Of a DNA stretch of 64,000 bases, positions 60,226 through 64,000 are shown one piece after another. Below the pieces are notes generated by a model. The model was given only the letters and a program-made list of their open reading frames with translations. It had not been told where the DNA came from and did not search any database. Within the stretch, counting starts at the first letter, position 1. Each line of letters starts with the position of its first letter. Made by a program: the position numbers and the translations under genes. Origin of the DNA: Gammaproteobacteria bacterium (GTDB lineage: Bacteria; Pseudomonadota; Gammaproteobacteria; Pseudomonadales; Azotimanducaceae); NCBI GenBank assembly GCA_009840545.1, contig VXNM01000011.1, positions 62,001 through 126,000 of the forward strand, given 5' to 3'.

Positions 60226-62007
60226 ATGAAAGCAACTAACATCTACGACCCTAACTATTTCCACAAGGTGGTGGATTGCCAATGGGCTTGTCCTGCTCAC
60301 ACTCCGGTTCCGGAGTACATTCGACTTATCGCCCAGGAACGATATACGGAAGCGTATATGGTGAACTGGGAATCGAATGTTTTTCCCGGGATTTTGGGAA
60401 GAACGTGTGACCGCCCCTGTGAACCGGCATGTAGGCGAGTGCGAACAGAAGAAAAACCAGTAGCCATATGTCGTCTCAAGCGTGTAGCGGCAGACTTCAA
60501 AGGCGATATTTCTTCCTATCTTCCCAATGTTCCTAAGCAAAAGAACGGAAAACGGATTGCGTTGTTAGGTGCAGGTCCTGCATCTTTGGCAGTTGCGCGC
60601 GACCTACTCCCTCTAGGCTACGAAATCGACATGTTCGATCGCGACCCGGGTGGAGGAGGCATGATGAGAAGCCAGATTCCCGCTTTTCGGCTTCCCGCAG
60701 ACGTTCTCGAGGAGGAGGTCGATCTCATCGTAAACATGGGGATTAACGCCCAGTACGACTATGAAATCACGAGCATGAAGGCTATGCTCGACATGGACTA
60801 CGACGCATATTTTGTGGGTACTGGTGCTCCGAGAGGACGAGACCTTGATCTCCCTGGCCGCAAGGAAGTTTCAGATCATATTTCGATTGGTATTGACTGG
60901 CTTTCGAGTGTTGCTTTTGGTCACACAACTGAAATATCGGGCAACGTGATCGTTATGGGTGGCGGAAACACGGCAATGGATTGCTGCAGAACCTCAAAAA
61001 GGCTAGGGGCGGAAACAGTAACCGTTGTTGTGCGTTCCGGTTTTCATGTCATGAAGGCTAGCGAATGGGAGAAAGAGGACGCACAAGCGGAAGGAATTCC
61101 CATTCTGAACAATCGGCCACCAAAAGAGTTTGTTCATGACAACGGAAAGCTCAAAGGCGTTGTTTTTGAAAGAGTGAAACCCGTCGAGGAGAATGGTCGA
61201 TTGAAATACATTCCGACCGGAGAAGACGACGTCTTTATGGAAGCAGACCATATATTGATGGCGATCGGTCAGGAAAACCACTGCCCATGGATCGAACGCG
61301 ATATCGGCATCGAGTTTGACAAATGGGACTGTCCAATACTGGACGAAAACACATTGCAATCGACCCACCCTAAAATTTTCTTTGGCGGCGACTCGGCATT
61401 CGGTCCCGAGAACATCATCTGGGCATCAGCTCATGCCCACAAAGCCGCGATTTCAATTCATTTGCTGTGTCAAGGCAAGGATCCAAGCAAGGATCGACCT
61501 CCAGAGGGAGTCAATCTCATCAGCCAAAAGATGGGGATACATGAATGGAGCTATGACGCAGAGCATGACCCTTCTAAGCGCTATATCGTGCCGCATGCGA
61601 ACCTTCGACGCTCTTTAGACAACATCAAGGTGGAAGTTGAGCTCGGATTCGATGAAGACTTGGGATATCAAGAGGCTCAGCGCTGTCTAAATTGTGACGT
61701 GCAAACGGTGTTTACCGAGAAACTCTGCATTGAGTGTGATGCCTGCGTTGATATTTGTCCCATGGACTGCATCACGTTTACAGAAAATCAAGACGAACCG
61801 GATCTACGAAGTTCTCTCATGGTCCCGGCAGAAAATCCGGAACAGGATCTCTACGTCTCGGAAGACTTGCCGACAGGACGTGTGATGGTCAAGGATGAAG
61901 ATCTTTGTCTGCATTGTGGACTGTGTGCGGAGCGCTGTCCGACTAACGCTTGGGACATGCAGAAATCCATAGTGCACAATCCACAAATTGGTTCATATTC
62001 CGAATGA
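60226..62007 (+). CDS. GltD-like FAD/NAD(P) oxidoreductase with C-terminal 2x[4Fe-4S] ferredoxin domain
   Basis: A 593-residue flavoprotein related to the glutamate synthase small subunit. The N-terminal cysteine region is VDCQWACPAHTPVPEYIRL and GRTCDRPCEPACRRV; the FAD motif is LLGAGPASLAVARDLLPLG near residue 113; the NAD(P) motif is VIVMGGGNTAMDCCRTSKRL near residue 242; the FAD closing motif is FFGGDSAFGPENIIWASAHA. A C-terminal ferredoxin domain carries CIECDACVDICPMDC and CLHCGLCAERCP, the pattern for two [4Fe-4S] clusters. It overlaps korA by 4 bases (ATGA), so it probably moves electrons between NAD(P)H and the 2-oxoacid:ferredoxin oxidoreductase. ATG 60226 is chosen over GTG 60217. 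Confidence 0.88.
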   Translation: MKATNIYDPNYFHKVVDCQWACPAHTPVPEYIRLIAQERYTEAYMVNWESNVFPGILGRTCDRPCEPACRRVRTEEKPVAICRLKRVAADFKGDISSYLPNVPKQKNGKRIALLGAGPASLAVARDLLPLGYEIDMFDRDPGGGGMMRSQIPAFRLPADVLEEEVDLIVNMGINAQYDYEITSMKAMLDMDYDAYFVGTGAPRGRDLDLPGRKEVSDHISIGIDWLSSVAFGHTTEISGNVIVMGGGNTAMDCCRTSKRLGAETVTVVVRSGFHVMKASEWEKEDAQAEGIPILNNRPPKEFVHDNGKLKGVVFERVKPVEENGRLKYIPTGEDDVFMEADHILMAIGQENHCPWIERDIGIEFDKWDCPILDENTLQSTHPKIFFGGDSAFGPENIIWASAHAHKAAISIHLLCQGKDPSKDRPPEGVNLISQKMGIHEWSYDAEHDPSKRYIVPHANLRRSLDNIKVEVELGFDEDLGYQEAQRCLNCDVQTVFTEKLCIECDACVDICPMDCITFTENQDEPDLRSSLMVPAENPEQDLYVSEDLPTGRVMVKDEDLCLHCGLCAERCPTNAWDMQKSIVHNPQIGSYSE

Positions 62008-63827
62008 CCAAATACAACGATTTCGTAATTCGATTTGCGAATGTCAATGGATCGGGTTCTGCTAGTGCGAACAGCATGTTTGCAAAAGCGCTCTTTCGCA
62101 TGGGTGTGCCTGTGGCAACCCGCAACATTTTCCCTTCCAATATTCAAGGACTTCCAACTTGGTTCGAAGTCCGGGCGACCGAGAAGGGCTACTTCGGTCG
62201 ACGTGAAGACGTGGACATCATGGTTGCCATGAATGCGGAAACCTACGAGGAAGATGTTGAGTGTCTGGCTAGCGGAGGCTACTTGGTATACGACAACACT
62301 CGTCCACGCCCGCGGACACTCGAACGACAGGATGTTGTCGACGTCGGAATCCCTATCACTAAACTGATTTTGCCCGAATTCAGCGATCCGAAACAGCGGC
62401 AACTATTTAAGAACATTGTGTACTTGGGTGCGTTGTCGGCACTATTGAACATAGACTTCAAAGTGCTTACAGGAATGGTGTCGATGCAATACAAGGGCAA
62501 GGATGCACTCATTCAGCCCAATATTCATGCGATGGAGATTGGACGAAACTATGCGTTCAAGTATCTGGACTGTCCATTTGAGTTTCAAGTAAGGTACTCC
62601 GAATTGGCCAAGGACAAAATCTTGGTTGACGGCAATGAATCAGCGGCCCTAGGCGCTATCTATGGGGGCGCAACGTTTTGCGCTTGGTATCCCATCACGC
62701 CATCCACTTCGGTTGCAGAGGCCTTTGAGAAACACGCGCAAAAGCTTCGTGTTGATGAAGATACAGGCACCAAAAAGTATGCCGTGATCCAATCTGAGGA
62801 CGAACTAGCCGCGCTCGGAATGGTGATTGGTGCGGGATGGAATGGTGCTCGTGCCTTTACTGCCACATCAGGACCCGGAATATCTCTCATGAACGAGTTC
62901 TTGGGTTTGGCTTACTTTGCGGAAATACCTGCGGTGTTGTTCGACATTCAGAGAGTAGGACCTTCGACCGGTATGCCGACGCGAACGCAACAGTCCGACC
63001 TGTTGAGCGTTGCCTTCGCTTCCCACGGCGATACAAGGCATCCAATGCTTTTTCCGTCAACGCCCAAAGAGTGCTTCGACTTCGCCGCTGATGCCTTCGA
63101 CATCGCGGAACGCATTCAATCGCCAGTTGTAGTGATGAGCGACCTCGAACTGGGCATGAATGAATTGACATCGGATCAGTTCGAATGGGAAGACATTCGT
63201 AAGTACGATCGCGGAAAAGTCCTAACGGCTGATGACTTGGATCAAGTCGAGGACTATGGCAGATATGTCGACGTTGATTCGGATGGCATTGGGTATCGTA
63301 CGCTGCCTGGCACACATCCGAGTAAAGGTTCTTTCTTCACGCGAGGAACTTCGCGCGACGAGTATGCCGTATATACCGAAGCTCCGGATGCCTATAGCCA
63401 AAACATGGATCGTCTGAACCGGAAGTGGGAAACAATTCGAGCCCTGCTGCCTCGGAGCGAAGTCTCTTCAGCAAGCTATCGTGCTGGAATCATGTACTAC
63501 GGAACAACTGCAACGCCAATGAGTGAATCGTTGGCTTTGCTTGACGATTACGGTATTGAACTCGACACTTTGCGAATACGCGCATTTCCGATAGGTCACG
63601 AAGTCCGAGAGTTTATCGCCCAACACTCTATCGTTTTCCTTGTGGAACAGAATCGAGACGCACAGATGAAGACACTCATCGTCAATGATCTCGAACTAAA
63701 TGCCGATCAAATTTGCTCTATCTTGTACTACGGCGGCATGTCCATTTCAGCGGACTTCATCGTTAGCGAAGTACTGAACTACTACGAGCAAAACAAGGTG
63801 CCTCGGCTCAAAGAGGTTTCGTCATGA
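62004..63827 (+). CDS. korA: 2-oxoacid:ferredoxin oxidoreductase, gamma-alpha fusion subunit
   Basis: A 607-residue subunit in which the gamma domain (residues 1 to about 190; FVIRFANVNGSGSASANSMF, GREDVDIMVAMN-type region read as GRREDVDIMVAMN) is fused to the alpha domain (from about 205: GNESAALGAIYGGATFCAWY, PITPSTSVAEAFEK). Later markers are AFTATSGPGISLMNEFLGLA and RVGPSTGMPTRTQQSD. This is the KorA layout of two-subunit enzymes that oxidise 2-oxoglutarate or another 2-oxoacid to an acyl-CoA with ferredoxin. Start ATG 62004 overlaps the previous stop; its own stop overlaps korB (ATGA). The specific 2-oxoacid is not fixed by sequence alone. Confidence 0.88.
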   Translation: MTKYNDFVIRFANVNGSGSASANSMFAKALFRMGVPVATRNIFPSNIQGLPTWFEVRATEKGYFGRREDVDIMVAMNAETYEEDVECLASGGYLVYDNTRPRPRTLERQDVVDVGIPITKLILPEFSDPKQRQLFKNIVYLGALSALLNIDFKVLTGMVSMQYKGKDALIQPNIHAMEIGRNYAFKYLDCPFEFQVRYSELAKDKILVDGNESAALGAIYGGATFCAWYPITPSTSVAEAFEKHAQKLRVDEDTGTKKYAVIQSEDELAALGMVIGAGWNGARAFTATSGPGISLMNEFLGLAYFAEIPAVLFDIQRVGPSTGMPTRTQQSDLLSVAFASHGDTRHPMLFPSTPKECFDFAADAFDIAERIQSPVVVMSDLELGMNELTSDQFEWEDIRKYDRGKVLTADDLDQVEDYGRYVDVDSDGIGYRTLPGTHPSKGSFFTRGTSRDEYAVYTEAPDAYSQNMDRLNRKWETIRALLPRSEVSSASYRAGIMYYGTTATPMSESLALLDDYGIELDTLRIRAFPIGHEVREFIAQHSIVFLVEQNRDAQMKTLIVNDLELNADQICSILYYGGMSISADFIVSEVLNYYEQNKVPRLKEVSS

Positions 63828-64000
63828 CCTTTGTCAAAAAGCCCGAAATTCATCATCCATTGTTGACCGTAAATGAATTGGGACTGAAACGTCGTGACTA
63901 CGAAGGACTGGTGTCTACGTTATGTGCAGGTTGTGGGCACGATTCCGTGAGTGCCGCAATAATCCAAGCGTGTAGTGAATTGTCACTCCCTCCACATCGT
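63824..64000 (+). CDS. korB: 2-oxoacid:ferredoxin oxidoreductase beta subunit, N-terminus only
   Basis: The first 59 codons of a KorB-like subunit run off the right edge of the window. It starts MTFVKKPEIHHPLLTVNELG and reaches the thiamine-diphosphate enzyme signature STLCAGCGHDSVSAAI, as expected for the beta subunit. The ATG overlaps the korA stop as ATGA, so korA and korB are translationally coupled. Confidence 0.85.
   Translation, partial: MTFVKKPEIHHPLLTVNELGLKRRDYEGLVSTLCAGCGHDSVSAAIIQACSELSLPPHR

Overview
The window looks like chromosome from a gammaproteobacterium, probably an uncultured and aerobic one. The main evidence is gene order. S-methyl-5'-thioinosine phosphorylase, a CsiV-like protein and mfd sit together, with topA next to lexA not far away; I recall the same neighbourhood in Pseudomonas. 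A LexA/SOS circuit, quinone-type PyrD, Slt-type lytic transglycosylase and a BatABD/MoxR operon fit the same assignment. Base composition is balanced and coding density is high. I recognised no tRNA, rRNA, CRISPR array or intact mobile element.

Layout, left part. 1-10.5 kb: the 5' portion of an NhaC-type antiporter gene, phenylalanine hydroxylase, a zinc-ribbon protein, NAD kinase, a TIMP/NTR-like lipoprotein, an xdhC-mocA pair, aminopeptidase N and an SDR. 10.8-18 kb: a small exported protein, a GrdB/PrdB-like gene with an in-frame TGA (probable selenoprotein), a metallophosphoesterase-folE pair, an amidohydrolase, an LLM oxidoreductase, an orphan Vsr endonuclease and PPK2. 18-25 kb: a tightly overlapping minus-strand operon moxR-DUF58-DUF4381-batA-batB/C-batD. 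25-36 kb: pyrD, amtB, ddl, an S9 peptidase, GNAT, an outer-membrane barrel, a glutaredoxin-like protein, tatD, slt, uspA.

Right part. 36-40 kb: topA and lexA, convergent, with a LexA-type operator upstream of lexA. 40-52 kb is the accessory-looking block. It holds three PH-domain membrane proteins (two of them a tandem duplication), a 1646-residue DUF4011-helicase-nuclease-DUF3320 protein of the kind linked to phage defence, and two tandem paralogous exported proteins of no family I know. 52-59 kb returns to conserved genes: mscS, hpt, thioinosine phosphorylase, csiV-like, mfd. 59-60.2 kb is a gene-poor stretch holding the decayed remains of a RelBE-type toxin-antitoxin pair. 60.2-64 kb is an overlapping operon for a GltD-like FAD/Fe-S oxidoreductase with 2-oxoacid:ferredoxin oxidoreductase KorA (gamma-alpha fusion) and KorB, the last cut by the window end.

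The best candidates for something new are the UGA-containing GrdB/PrdB-like gene with a SECIS-like hairpin at the expected distance, and the helicase-nuclease with its neighbouring uncharacterised lipoprotein pair. All product names come from reading motifs by eye; no database search was run.
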